From Gracilimonas sp034520725 (GTDB lineage: Bacteria; Bacteroidota; Rhodothermia; Balneolales; Balneolaceae), in contig JAXHNH010000003.1 in the NCBI GenBank assembly GCA_034520725.1, positions 1 to 64,000 on the forward strand: a DNA stretch of 64,000 bases, read 5' to 3'. The number at the start of each line of letters is the position of its first letter. The stretch's first letter is position 1. Of this stretch, positions 20,878 through 31,118 are shown piece by piece. Both the position numbers and the translations under genes were made by a program. The notes under the pieces were generated by a model. The model was not told the origin of the DNA, searched no databases, and saw only the letters and a list, made by a program, of their open reading frames with translations.

Positions 20878-22343
20878 AGCTTTATGTTCCACTTTCCACT
20901 TCTGTCTGAACCTATACGCTCAATAATACCCTCTTTCTTTAACTCCGAAAAGTAGGTTTCAATCGTCCGTGGACTGACGCCTACTTTCGGTGCGGCATCT
21001 TTTGCTGAAATAGACGGATTCAGTGCCACAATAAATAGCAGCAATCCCTTGTTACCGAATTTCTCCGAAAAGATGTCCGAAGTTTCTCCGAAGTTTTTCC
21101 GAAGCTCTTCTTCGTTACCGGATCTTTTTGAGGCCAAAAAGGTTATAAAATCATCAAAATTAGTCTCTAACAGCCCATAATTACGCTTCGGTTTATCAGT
21201 TAGCTCTTCCGAAATTGCTTCAAAATTTCTCCGAAGCTTTTCCGAAGCAGCTACTTTAAACAGGGTAACTTCTATCCCGCCATCTTTGATAGCTATTTCC
21301 GGCTCGGGCAAACCTGCTTCTTCACACGCTTTGTAAATCTTCAGTGTTCCCCTTCCCCACGTGTCAATATAGCCTGCTTTAAAACATGCATCTGCCAAAA
21401 TTTTATTGGGTGGATTAGAATTATGCTCTCTTTTCAAACTCTCCACTGTAAATCCGGCCGGGAGCGTTCCCTCATTCCAAATGGACATCTTGTCATCGAA
21501 CACCCTGATTTGAATAGCTGCGCCACCATATTTTTTATGAACAAGAGCATTCAGCAACATTTCGCGGAGAGCGGCTACAGGATACTCATCATTTTCTTTC
21601 CGGATCATCCCTGAAAAATCTAACGGTTTGATCAGGAACTTGTAATTGAGCATCTCCTGCACTTCATGCAAAAGGTACACGACATTTCCTTCAAGGGATT
21701 CCTGGAATTTCAAATCCTCACTATCGCTTCCAAAACGCCCAATCATGACTTTGCAATTCGGGAAGAAGTGATTGGGATCTTTACCAAATAGTAAAATCCC
21801 GGCTCGCTTTATCTGACCATTGTACGATAATCTAAGTTTCTCAAGTATTTCGCTGTTTGATAAGCCCTTCGTTTTGGGAAGGCGTTTGGCATTCGTGCCA
21901 TCTTCAATAAATGTCTGAACCGATGATGGATCAATATCATCGATGGTAGCGTCTTCCACGGGGACTTCATCCCAGGTTTTACCTGCTTTTAACAGCAAAA
22001 AATCTGATAGCTCTACCCCGTTTAACTCATGGGTTGTACTTCCAGACCGTACGTAATATTTCCCTCTGTACGAAATTGGGTTCGCGTATGCGTTGACGAC
22101 TATTTCAATAAACGGCCCAGAATCGTGGCGTAGGTTTACGGCACAAATGATCCCCAAATAGTTTTTGATCTTGGACGGAATATCTTCCAACAACCTTTGA
22201 TAATTCTTTATTGGAACGGTATTGCCATCGTCATCTTTTCCGATGATGAGGACGCCTCCTTCGGTATTCGCAAAGGCGCAGATCCATTTCAGGTACTCAT
22301 CCCGCCAGCTTTGTTTCCATTCTATGGCGTGCGTCTCGTTCAT
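20874..22343 (-). CDS. AlbA_2 (Schlafen-type) DNA-binding/ATPase-like transcriptional regulator
   Basis: 489 residues. The N-terminal AlbA_2 domain shows EWKQSWRDEYLKWICAFANT and GGVLIIGKDDDG, the hallmark of this putative DNA-binding domain. The middle has YPVAALREMLLNALVHKKYG, SIWNEGTLPAGFTVE and RGTLKIYKACEEAGLPEP, the GHKL-like ATPase C-terminal arrangement of RecG-related regulators. The last 60 residues (ISAKDAAPKVGVSPRTIETY) form a winged HTH. Intact frame. It sits inside the type I restriction operon and overlaps hsdR by ATGA. Such genes are often found within type I loci, but their role there is not established; regulation of the operon is plausible. Confidence 0.8.
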   Translation of the reverse strand: MNETHAIEWKQSWRDEYLKWICAFANTEGGVLIIGKDDDGNTVPIKNYQRLLEDIPSKIKNYLGIICAVNLRHDSGPFIEIVVNAYANPISYRGKYYVRSGSTTHELNGVELSDFLLLKAGKTWDEVPVEDATIDDIDPSSVQTFIEDGTNAKRLPKTKGLSNSEILEKLRLSYNGQIKRAGILLFGKDPNHFFPNCKVMIGRFGSDSEDLKFQESLEGNVVYLLHEVQEMLNYKFLIKPLDFSGMIRKENDEYPVAALREMLLNALVHKKYGGAAIQIRVFDDKMSIWNEGTLPAGFTVESLKREHNSNPPNKILADACFKAGYIDTWGRGTLKIYKACEEAGLPEPEIAIKDGGIEVTLFKVAASEKLRRNFEAISEELTDKPKRNYGLLETNFDDFITFLASKRSGNEEELRKNFGETSDIFSEKFGNKGLLLFIVALNPSISAKDAAPKVGVSPRTIETYFSELKKEGIIERIGSDRSGKWNIKL

Positions 22344-22910
22344 ACGGCTACTTCTTCTGTCGCTGTTAACTCACCCGAAAAGGCTTTTTGGAGAATGGAT
22401 TTTTTGAGTTCTTCTAATGCTATCTGACTTACTGTTCTATATGTGATTGTATTGGTTCAATACGTTATTATCTAATAATTTCAATCTTTGCTATTACGAT
22501 CTGTTTTGTAATTTCAACTGGAGGGAAAGGAAATCACTATTGATTTTGACAATTTCGCTATATCAACCTTTGGCTTGTGGCCTGCTCCCTAAGCTGTGAA
22601 CATGTCATTCACTTTGATTGTATTTAGATAATAATCAATGAAACTATCTTGATTGGTTAATTTTCAATAGTTTATAATTGAGCAATGACTCTATCAATTA
22701 GTTTGCAATGTCCGTCACAAGTCATTGGATTATATAGTTTTTACGCCAACGTAATTATACTCCTGCTTCAACACATCTGTAAGGATCTTATCATTAAATG
22801 CTCTAATCATATCAACATAGATTTTGCAATATCTCTGACAGCTCCGTATCATAAATGGATAATCTCCTATACCTTAATCGATTGTTATCATACTTGAACA
22901 TTGGTGATCT
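22344..22910. other. Non-coding stretch inside the restriction operon
   Basis: 567 AT-rich bases between the ATPase gene and the truncated hsdS. I find no protein family in either strand. In an intact locus the second half of hsdS could have occupied this space, so it may be a scar of its loss. Confidence 0.35.
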
Positions 22911-23563
22911 TCATCCTATCCAAATTCTCATCATAACTTGATTCAAGTCATTCTCCTCCCAACCATCCCCACGCTGAGAAAAAATCTCATTCAGCTTGCT
23001 TTGGAAGAGTTCCTCGGCGTTTTGAATGTTGCGCTCCACATTGGCCTTGGCCTGATCAATGGCCTCAAACGCCTCATCCAAAATCTCTACAATACGCTTT
23101 TGCTCCGGTAGTGGGGGGATAGGGATTTTAATGTTCTTCAAATTTTCTTGATTAAGACTCTGAACTGCGGCACCGTACTTGACTTCCAATAATTGTATTC
23201 GAATTTTTGAAATCAAAGAAATAGAATAATCAGTAATCTAATCCATTTATTTTAGGCAATAAATTGCAGCAAATCTGCTTGACCAGTGATATCTTCTGAC
23301 TCAGCATTACATTCCCTACTGTAGCCACACTTGTGGCAATTAAACAGTATTTGTTGCGAACTATACACTTGTCTAGACAATATTATTCAAGTCCCTTTTC
23401 AGGGATATCAAATCATCTTGTCAAGTAATGTCATTATTGATATCACCACTAGTAGCCAATGGAATATCTCCTCCATTGTAATATTCTCTTGCTTTTTGGA
23501 GTCTTGCTCCGACCAATTTTCACAAACATCTCCAAATTTTTTAGTTCCACAATCCTCCCTCAT
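22911..23563 (-). CDS. hsdS: Type I restriction specificity subunit (HsdS), half-length and frame broken
   Basis: Starts ATG 23563, overlapping the hsdM stop as ATGA. KKFGDVCENWSEQD opens a target-recognition domain whose middle is split over frames (TSGDINNDIT, then VLIATSVATVGN). From 23216 the conserved stalk is clean: IPIPPLPEQKRIVEILDEAF, IDQAKANVERNIQNAEELFQ and SKLNEIFSQRGDGWEE. In full-length HsdS this stalk is followed by a second recognition domain of about 150 residues. Here the frame ends 11 residues later. So the locus codes for one recognition domain only, about 215 residues against the usual 400. A half-S can work as a dimer recognising a palindrome, or the gene is simply truncated. 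Confidence 0.8.
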
Positions 23564-25017
23564 ACCAACTCCCGAATAGATTGCATCAGTTCTTGCGTTT
23601 CCTCATCCAGCAGAGCCATTTCATCTAAGATCTCCTCCGGGCTGCGCAGGGGATCTTCTTCCGGCGTGTTGGGGTTTTTGGCACTCAGGTCGTAGGTGTC
23701 ATCCGGTACATCGGAGATCTTCAGATTCCAGCTGTTTTCCGTTTCCGGCTGCTCCGGCTGCAACTCCCGGAACTCCTTCAGGTCATCATCATTCAGCGGG
23801 TTGGTCTTCCCTAAATTCCGCTCCGGGTTAAACTGGTAGTACCAGATATTCTTGGTCGGCTCTCCTTTCTGGAAAAAGAGCACCACGGTTTTTACCCCGG
23901 CTCCCAAAAACGTACCGCCCGGCATATCCAGCACCGTATGCAGGTTGCAGGTCTCCAGTAAATACTTACGCAGGCTAATGGAGGCGTTATCGGTATTGCT
24001 GAGGAAGGTATTCTTAATAACAATGGCAGCACGGCCACCGGCTTTCAGGGATTTAATAAAGTGCTGCAGAAACAGGAAGGCCGTTTCGCTGGTTTTAATA
24101 TCAAAGTTCTGCTGCACTTCCTTCCGCTCCTTTCCGCCAAAAGGAGGATTGGCGAGGATCACATCGTGCCGGTCTTTCTCCTGTATATTGCGGATATCCT
24201 CCGCCAGCGTATTGGTGTGCACAATGTTAGGAGCCTCAATGCCATGCAGAATCATATTCATGATCCCGATGATGTAGGCGAGGTTTTTCTTTTCCTTGCC
24301 GTAAAAGGTTTTTTCCTGCAGGGTCTTCAGGTTCTCGGTGCCTTTCTCCATGCGCTCGTACATATAATCATAGGCCTCACACAAAAATCCGGCTGAGCCC
24401 ACGGCTCCATCATACACCGTTTCTCCAACTTTAGGATCAATCACCTCAATCATCGTACGGATCAAAGGTCGGGGCGTGTAATACTGTCCGCCATTCCGCC
24501 CGGCATTGCCCATATTCTTAATCTTGGTCTCGTACAGGTGACTAAGCTCGTGTTTGTCCTCTGCCGACAGAAAAGGAAGCTCATCCACATGGTTGATGAC
24601 ATCCCGCATAATATATCCGCTCTGAATTTTATTCTTCAGCTCAGAAAAGATCTCCCCGATCTTATATTCAATGGACTGCGGGTTATCAATATGATCCTGC
24701 CGGAATTTCTTGAGGTATGGGAACAGTTCGCTATCCACAAAATCCACCAGGTCATCCCCGGTAAGAGCCGCATTGTGATCCAGCTCTCCATCTTCATTCA
24801 CCGGATGCGCCCAGGTAGTCCACCGGTACTTTTCATCGAGGATATACTCATACTCTTTGCCCTGAAGTTCGGCTTCATCCGCCTTCTCATTTTCAAGGTC
24901 GTTGAGATACTTCAGAAATAAGATCCACGAGGTCTGCTCAATGTAATCTAACTCACTATCGCACCCCGCATCTTTAAAAAGTACATCATCAATATTCTTA
25001 AACGCCTGCTCGAACAT
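23560..25017 (-). CDS. hsdM: Type I restriction methyltransferase subunit (HsdM)
   Basis: 485 residues, intact. The N-terminal helical HsdM_N domain has SWILFLKYLNDLE. The N6-adenine methyltransferase core carries GQYYTPRPLIRTMIE, the SAM-binding region VYDGAVGSAGFLCEA (family consensus DPAxGTGGFL, here altered to DGAVGSAGFL) and the catalytic NPPF in ILANPPFGGKER. The C-terminal helix contacts HsdS. First gene of the operon; its stop overlaps hsdS. With HsdS it methylates host DNA and protects it from HsdR. The altered motif I is seen in some HsdM proteins and need not abolish activity. Confidence 0.92.
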   Translation of the reverse strand: MFEQAFKNIDDVLFKDAGCDSELDYIEQTSWILFLKYLNDLENEKADEAELQGKEYEYILDEKYRWTTWAHPVNEDGELDHNAALTGDDLVDFVDSELFPYLKKFRQDHIDNPQSIEYKIGEIFSELKNKIQSGYIMRDVINHVDELPFLSAEDKHELSHLYETKIKNMGNAGRNGGQYYTPRPLIRTMIEVIDPKVGETVYDGAVGSAGFLCEAYDYMYERMEKGTENLKTLQEKTFYGKEKKNLAYIIGIMNMILHGIEAPNIVHTNTLAEDIRNIQEKDRHDVILANPPFGGKERKEVQQNFDIKTSETAFLFLQHFIKSLKAGGRAAIVIKNTFLSNTDNASISLRKYLLETCNLHTVLDMPGGTFLGAGVKTVVLFFQKGEPTKNIWYYQFNPERNLGKTNPLNDDDLKEFRELQPEQPETENSWNLKISDVPDDTYDLSAKNPNTPEEDPLRSPEEILDEMALLDEETQELMQSIRELV

Positions 25018-25180
25018 AAACTCCCAAAATTACAGTGATTTATAAGTACGGAGAAAATGGGTAAAGTTTAGTATATATGAAAGTAGAAGATAAGCCTTGA
25101 AAACTTTTTTAAGAAAAAGTGTAAGGAGTTAGTTTGAGATTGCTCTTACATATAACCATTGACCTTAAATATGAAATATC

Positions 25181-25387
25181 ATGGACAAATATTATGTGAA
25201 TGATAACGCTCAAAGTAATGGTGACCATGAAGTACATAGATCAAGTTGTTCTTGGTTGCCAAAACCTGAAAACAGAACCTACCTTGGGGAACATTATGGT
25301 TGCCATTCTGCTGTTTCTGTCGCAAAACAGCATTACAATCAGGTGAACGGGTGTAAACATTGTTCTGAAGCTTGCCATACAGGGTAA
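25181..25387 (+). CDS. Small cysteine-rich protein, intact member of a two-copy family
   Basis: 68 residues with YYVNDNAQSNGDHEVHRSSC, then WLPKPENRTYLGEHYGCHSA and, at the C-terminus, NGCKHCSEACHTG. Five cysteines, including CxxC and a further Cys-His pair at the end, suggest a zinc-binding knuckle. Homologues of this NxxGDHEVH-type family exist as stand-alone genes in many bacteria with no known function. A degraded copy is at 7382. It lies between hsdM and the sce7726 cluster, so both copies neighbour defence-type genes. Confidence 0.65.
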   Translation: MDKYYVNDNAQSNGDHEVHRSSCSWLPKPENRTYLGEHYGCHSAVSVAKQHYNQVNGCKHCSEACHTG

Positions 25388-25572
25388 CCTATTGCTATTT
25401 ATATATAAGTAGGGTTCTCAAATTTAACTTACAAGCACTCATATTATTCTTATTTTAAAGTAAATTAAGTCCTAATCAATGCAATGAGCACAAGCCTACA
25501 ATAGTGTCGATACTAATCTTTCTGTTTCTGGATTTTCTCGCTTTCGCATTTCAAAAGCGAGTTATATCGTGA

Positions 25573-26395
25573 ATGGCAGAAGTAAGTTCATACGATCTTC
25601 AAAGAATCGATCAGTACATCCAGTTTTTGGAGCTAAAGCAAAGGCGCCACACGTCATGGACGCCCTTGACGGCACTCTATTCATATTCGCTTAGCTGAAT
25701 ACCGTTGCGAATACGTGTATAAGAACTTTATTACTAAGAAAATACTTCTCGGGCGTCATAGCCTTAACACTTCAACTTTATTGAATGAGTTTAGAGTGGG
25801 ATCGTCATTGGCAGACCTTGTACTTATTAACGGGAAATCAGTCGTATATGAGATCAAAACCGAGCTTGATACTCGCTGAGCGATTAGAAGATCAGTTAGC
25901 GGATTACCAGAAAAGCTTTTGCTCATATCTATTTGGTAACTCACCACTCGCTGACGGATAAATACCTTTCTATTTCTTAGGGACGAGGATGCCGGAGTTT
26001 AATAAGCTTTAACGAAGAATGCTACACGATCTTGAGCCAGTAGATGAGGCTAAAAGAGAACCTCTGGTACTTGGACATTAACTTACCAAATGTTGGAGGC
26101 TCAAGAAAGACAGGAATACTCCAATGTGATCGAATCGGAATATGGGGAAGTGCCCGGTGTACCCAATATGTTCTATTTTAGAGAGTGCCTTAAAATTAGC
26201 TGAGCAAACGGCACCTAGAACGCTTCCATATTTTAATGAGCACGGAGCTAAAGAAAGAGGAAGCCAAAAGAGATTACCCCTTTCCAGGAATAAATCTCCT
26301 GCCTGAGTATCTTACAACAGTATCTGCTATGGCCATAGACCCTACTGCTGAACCAGTACGAGCGCTTGTATCCAATTTTTAAACAACAAGAATCA
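25573..26395 (+). pseudogene. sce7726-family protein, frame broken
   Basis: Joined frames give YRCEYVYKNFITKKILLGRH, then LNTSTLLNEFRVGSSLADLV, LINGKSVVYEIKTELDT and (after a break) LVTHHSLTDKYLS. FRVGSSLADLV with YEIKTELD is the D...ExK core of a PD-(D/E)xK nuclease fold, as in the sce7726 family. Near 26170-26260, NMFYFRECLKLAEQTAPR fits the family's C-terminal part. About one break per 100 bases. sce7726 proteins usually precede an sce7725 gene, as here. Biochemical activity unknown. Identification rests on remembered family patterns. Confidence 0.55.
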
Positions 26396-26400
26396 ACTGA

Positions 26401-27340
26401 ATGTACTTTCCATATCTGAGGGTAAAACAATACGAACTCATTTCTCTACGTGAACTATCAGAACAAATGAGTGAAACTGGGGTAATACACCCTGCAAATT
26501 GAACCCGTAAAGAAACGACCTCAACTCTTAGGATTACTTGTGAACAGTTAGTAGAGGCTGAAGCTACCTTTTACCCTCATTCCTAAATCCCTCTGTTGGC
26601 GACCTCAAGGGTTCACTTGGTGAGATGATTCATTTCATTAATGAAGAGAGTTGGCGACTTCGAGCCAGTTACATCATTGGTAGTGCTAATACACTCAAAT
26701 ACTGACCTTGCCTACTCTTAAATCAAAGTCTTGTGCAATTCAGAGAATCAGCTATCCCTTCACAATTGTCCATATGAAGCCAGTACCCTGATACTGATAG
26801 CCTCTACTGATTTTTACAATGATAAGACGGTACAGTTCGACAATCTATTCCGAGACCCAAATCTGGTTAAGAAGGTACAGGAGGATTGTCAGCCACAAAA
26901 GCACTAAGGTGATCCTTAGCGACCCCTTTAAACTCGGAGCCTACCTATGCCGTGATTATGCCGAGGTTCCATGACGCGCTTTTGACACCGATGACAGACA
27001 ACTTTGACCATGAAGATGGTGATTCATGTTGGTTTTTCTGACTATCTCACCATAGGTGAAGACTTCTCTGACTCAGGTTTTGCTCCTTATGCCGTTACCA
27101 TTTCACCTGACCTATCCGAGGGATGATGGTCAGATATGGATACGCCACCTTTGTTTCTGACTCAACCGAGGACTATTCCGATGTTCCGGGTACGTACAAA
27201 GAAGCGCTTGAGAAACTTATCCCGTTCATCAATGATGCAAGGGGTTAGAGTCGAGCGCATGTGAGGTATTTGCAGAGGAGCATGTAGACAGGTCACTATC
27301 CTGGGTTAGGAAGTGTTAAAGAAGCTTTCCATTATGCACC
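26401..27340 (+). pseudogene. sce7725-family (T4 beta-protein-like), frame broken
   Basis: The ATG at 26401 opens MYFPYLRVKQYELISLREL, then (after breaks) IEPVKKRPQ, RITCEQLVEAEATFTLIP and further pieces to about 27330. MYFPYLRGKQ.EL.ALRE is the standard opening of sce7725 proteins, which resemble the phage T4 'beta' family. The position directly after sce7726 supports it. Function unknown. Frames change too often for a full translation, yet the residues that can be read are conserved. That argues for indel errors more than for old decay. Confidence 0.5.
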
Positions 27341-27374
27341 ACGTTGAGCTTATCATGGGAGTCCTAAGTCCAGA

Positions 27375-28470
27375 ATGAACTGCTGTTCAAACTGCTTCCG
27401 TGACATAGAGTTAGTTGGATATTATCACCTCCAATGCCGTCAAATACTGGGGAGTGTCGCCTCTGTGGCTCATCAACACACTACATCACTCATAAACCCC
27501 CTGAGAGTTCGAGGAAAAATTCGTCTCCCCCATTGAGATTTATGAGCCCGATTAATGGCGCCGGTCGACGAGAGGCACTTCTCACCAGCCTTATTTCATA
27601 TAAAGATTCAAGATGATTGGTCTATTTTCAACGACGACATTGGTGCCGACTTCCACCAAGATCATTACTTAAGGAAATCTTATCTGCGCTCTTTTAACGG
27701 CGAACGATAGGCTATTTTACGGCGCCACACGAACTAAGAGTTCTGTTGCACAGGCTTAGATGAAGCCGAAGAGCTTAGAAAGAGAATGGGAAGCTTTTGC
27801 CAAGGAGATTAAGACTAACAACAGGTTTTTTCTAATTGAGCAAGTATTAGCTCATGAATTGCCATCAGATGCTCTTTCGAGTTCGATGCTAATGCATATA
27901 GGAAGGGTAAGTTGTTCTACCGCGGCAGAATATCTACTGAAGAAGGATACAAAATGGAGGATATGGTAAGCCTCCCATTGGGGACGTAGTAGTTCGAGGC
28001 CGAGCGAACCCCGTTGGAATTCCCTATTTATACGTGGCAACTGATCCAAGAAACCGTTTCTATACGAGTCGATAGGCTACTCACTTGAGACTTCATTACC
28101 ATTGCGGACTTTCGATCTGAGTTGATGAGACTAATGCATGTCTTGCGCCTCCGTATCGTAGACGACCTCAGCCCCTTTCATGGCTTGAAGTAAGGCACTC
28201 CAGAGAATTATCTCAAGTATAGAAAATATCTTCAAAGAGGTTGACAAGAATCTATCAAAACCCTTCGTAGACGTCATGATGACGAAATGCTCGACTTACT
28301 TACCTACCCAGTATCTTGTGTGAGTATGTAGAATCACTTGGCATATGATGCCATCGAGTATGGGAGCTCTCTGCATGATGGAGGGATATATCTGGCTGTG
28401 TTTGATGACAGCAAAATTGGAGATCACAGATGTAGAGATTCAATGCGAAATAGTTTCAGTAGAGCTTGGT
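27375..28470 (+). pseudogene. Zinc-ribbon plus RES-domain protein (putative NAD-degrading toxin), frame broken
   Basis: The ATG at 27375 gives MNCCSNCFRDIELV and then GECRLCGSSTHYI, two CxxC pairs of an N-terminal zinc ribbon known from HEPN/RES-type proteins. After several breaks, FYRGRIS and VVVRGRANPVGIPYLYVATD appear near 27920-28040. This is the RES-domain core, in which Arg and Tyr shape the NAD site. LCEYVESLGYDAIEYGSSLH near 28315-28375 matches the C-terminal RES part. RES proteins such as MbcT and ParT degrade NAD+ or ADP-ribosylate targets and act as toxins. No antitoxin of the Xre/MbcA type is visible next to it. It follows sce7725 by about 35 bases. Confidence 0.55.
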
Positions 28471-28493
28471 TCAAACATAATTTCATAGCCACA

Positions 28494-29352
28494 TTATACT
28501 ATAAGATAATCAGCTAAATCTAACCCTTCCTCTCTTTCAATTTGATCTGCATTAAATTCAAGTAAATCTGAAACCGATACTGTGCATAATTTTGAAAGCT
28601 CTTTCAGCCTTCATCTTCCAATCCTGATAAGCCCCCAAATCAGGAAATAGCGTAACATTTCGCCCTTTTAAGCATTGGGCATATTCATAGTTTAAGAGTT
28701 GCCTTCATTCCTGTGGCCAACCAGATAAATTCGGGAAATGAGCACTTGCTATGACCGCCGTCTTCTCTGCTTCTACTATGGCTACCGGTTTCTTTTTATC
28801 TATGAGTAGGTGCTCTCCAAAAAACCTCCAGGCCGGATAATACTTCTTATCAATACGCAACATATTGTGAACGGAATGAATCCTTCCTCTCCGTCCAGTA
28901 TTCGCATTATATACGATGATTTTCCCCCTTCTAATATTGCCTTGGAGATCAAGCTGATAGAAGACACAGCCTCCTTTTAACTTGGTTGAGGTGCCAAGAT
29001 GATACTTTTCAGTTACTCGACTCACTGTCTCACTATCTAAAATTGAGAGTAAGTATTGCACGAAATAATTATTCCGGTAGTTACCTAAGCTTCTTTTATA
29101 AAGCTCTCTTGGTATGTACTTAGGTTGTACTTTTGGCTTAGGAATGCTCACAGTCTTCCTGCCTTCGTAACTGTGATCATCATAAGGGGAGTAATGGTAG
29201 GAGCAAGCAGTTTCCCGGTCACACCGACCATATGTCATTGAGAGGTAATTTCCGGTTGATTGGTCAACGTATCTCACAAACCGCTTCCTTTCGCAGGAGG
29301 GACAAACATACTTTCTTGAGCTTAGATCTAATTGATATCGAAAAGTCTTCAT
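28494..29352 (-). CDS. DUF6371/Toprim-type primase-like protein, frame broken
   Basis: MKTFRYQLDLSSRKYVCPSC starts a zinc-binding N-terminus (CPSC ... CDRETAC, a CxxC plus two further Cys). The middle region carries KLKGGCVFYQLDLQGNI and GKIIVYNANTGRR, and VAIVEAEKTAVIAS is the Toprim-like acidic motif. After breaks it continues NYEYAQCLKGRNVTLFPDLG and ends DLADYLIV with TAA at 28494-28496. Breaks: near 28712 (base missing), 28693 (extra base after an in-frame CTT) and about 28612 (extra base). Such proteins act with D5-type helicases in Bacteroidota mobile elements and probably prime replication of the element. Length about 285 residues. Confidence 0.7.
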
Positions 29353-29463
29353 AAAAGTTTTTGTAAAGCTACAGGTTCAACAGTAGCAACAGGAATCGGC
29401 CTTATCAGGGCTTAAACCGTGTTTCTCTGTTGATACTGTCGGTTCTGCTGCTTGTAAACAATT

Positions 29464-30852
29464 TTATAAATCCTGTACAAGGTAGAATACCCGACCATAT
29501 TCCTTCCGTTCTGTTAGGTATCCAGCATTCTTTAGACGACGACTAAATTTTCGATTACTACATGGTTTGTATCCGTCCTGCTCACAGTACCTCCTATAGC
29601 TTTGATATAACTCAGAAAGAGGAGTGTAGGAGATTTTGCTTGACTTGTAACTTCTCTGATCAATGAAAGACAAGACTGAATCGGATTCAGTTCGATATTT
29701 CTCAACCTGTTGGTTTACTACTTCACAGTCAGTAAAGCCCTTTTGCTCGAGTATGCGATGCAAACCCTCAATTACCCAGTTGAAAACACCAGATAACTCA
29801 TTCTCAATGATCTTCTTTGACAGTTCTTTGTCTTGTTCCTCCGGTGGAATAGTCACGTCAAAAGGAACAATCAAGAAACGCCTGAAGAATGCGTTGTTAT
29901 GCTCAACATCGGCTGGCAGTTCATTACAGTTAAATATCAATTTAGCATAGTTGGTTAAGGTAAACGGTTCACGGTAAGGCAGCCTCGCTTCAACCGGTTC
30001 ACCTGAAACCAGCTGCTTAAATAGAGCCGTATTCATTTCACCATCTATTTCCGTTGCATAATTCACCAATTTGTTAGCAAGCTTTGCCCTGTAATAGCCA
30101 TTCTGATCCGTTAGGCTCTTCAAGGTATATGTTGATACATTTTCAACGCCAAGCATAGCATTGACAATCTCAAAAAAGACCGATTTGCCATTTGCCCCCG
30201 TACCATAAAGAAGCAGCGTCTTCTCAAGTTTCAATGTCTATGGCTTCAAGAAGATATATCCTAAAAATTCCGCTAATATTTTTTGCAAATCTTTGCTTGG
30301 CAGTACTCTGTCCAGATACTTGTCGAATCGTGGAGATGTAGCATACGGATCATACTCAAACGGTAACTGATAGGTGATAAAATCATCACTATCGGGTGGC
30401 CGCAAGTTGACCTTATTATCCGCTTCCGGATTAATCTCCACGGTTCCATTTTTGAGATTGATCAATACTTCTGAATTATCTCTTTCAGGAGTAGGGAGAT
30501 GTGCTGTTGCCATAAACTGTTTTATGAGTTCGTCTCTGAAGCGATGGTATTTGGACTCAATACGGTCAACACCCATATTATAGGCGACTGAACCCAAAAA
30601 GGCCTGTAATGTATCCTTCTCAATTTCGTTCCAAAAAGCACCATTGTATAGGTATATGAAATCATGCCTTTTGCATAAGCCCCAGTCTTGCTGCTTTGCA
30701 AGTTCAAGTATCTTCTCTACCGTAATGACAAGAAAATCCTTTTTTGACAGTTTTTTGTCTGTCTTAGCTTCTACTCTGATAATCCAGTGGTTCGACCTTT
30801 TCAAGTATTTCTGTTAATACGTCTTTATGAGGTATTACATTTTAGTTGACAT
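29464..30852 (-). CDS. D5-like replicative helicase, with in-frame TAG and N-terminal frameshift
   Basis: Phage/P4-type SF3 helicase that opens the element's replication origin. The N-terminal D5_N region spans 30804-30238 (HDFIYLYNGAFWNEIEK ... TVEINPEADNKVNLRPP). The AAA+ part from 30234 has LLLYGTGANGKSVFFEI (Walker A), then YATEIDGEMNTALFKQLVSG (Walker B region), IFNCNELP and RRFLIVPFD (sensor/Arg finger). The C-terminal winged-helix-like domain follows. The two halves are in one frame, split by a single TAG at 30238-30240. Upstream, an extra base at 30802 directly after CTT joins the frame to VIPHKDVLTEIL. A missing A near 30837 would connect to ATG 30852. About 460 residues. Confidence 0.8.
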
Positions 30853-30928
30853 CTTATCTTTTACTTTCTGATAATTGATGCTTTACTTCTCGTTTTATGT
30901 CACTTAAATGATAGTCTTGGCATCTGTT

Positions 30929-31114
30929 TTATTCCCCCTTTAAAATTAGTTTGGCTTCTTCCACACGTCTTTCCATTCTTCGTATGTCTTGCAATGAATC
31001 AAAAGCGGGGTGTTCCGGTGGAATACAACTGCTATTTGTTTCCGCCTCATCGTTACTACCATCATTTATGGTAATCTCTATTTTCAGATCTTTGTAAGTT
31101 ATAATCGTATTCAT
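30929..31114 (-). CDS. Small hypothetical protein of the mobile element
   Basis: 61 residues, acidic N-terminal half (IEITINDGSNDEAETNSS) and a helical C-terminus (RRMERRVEEAKLILKG). The start ATG 31114 is preceded by a good AAGGAGG at the end of the upstream HTH gene, 5 bases away from its stop, so the two genes are coupled. No family recognised. Confidence 0.6.
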   Translation of the reverse strand: MNTIITYKDLKIEITINDGSNDEAETNSSCIPPEHPAFDSLQDIRRMERRVEEAKLILKGE

Positions 31115-31118
31115 AGCA

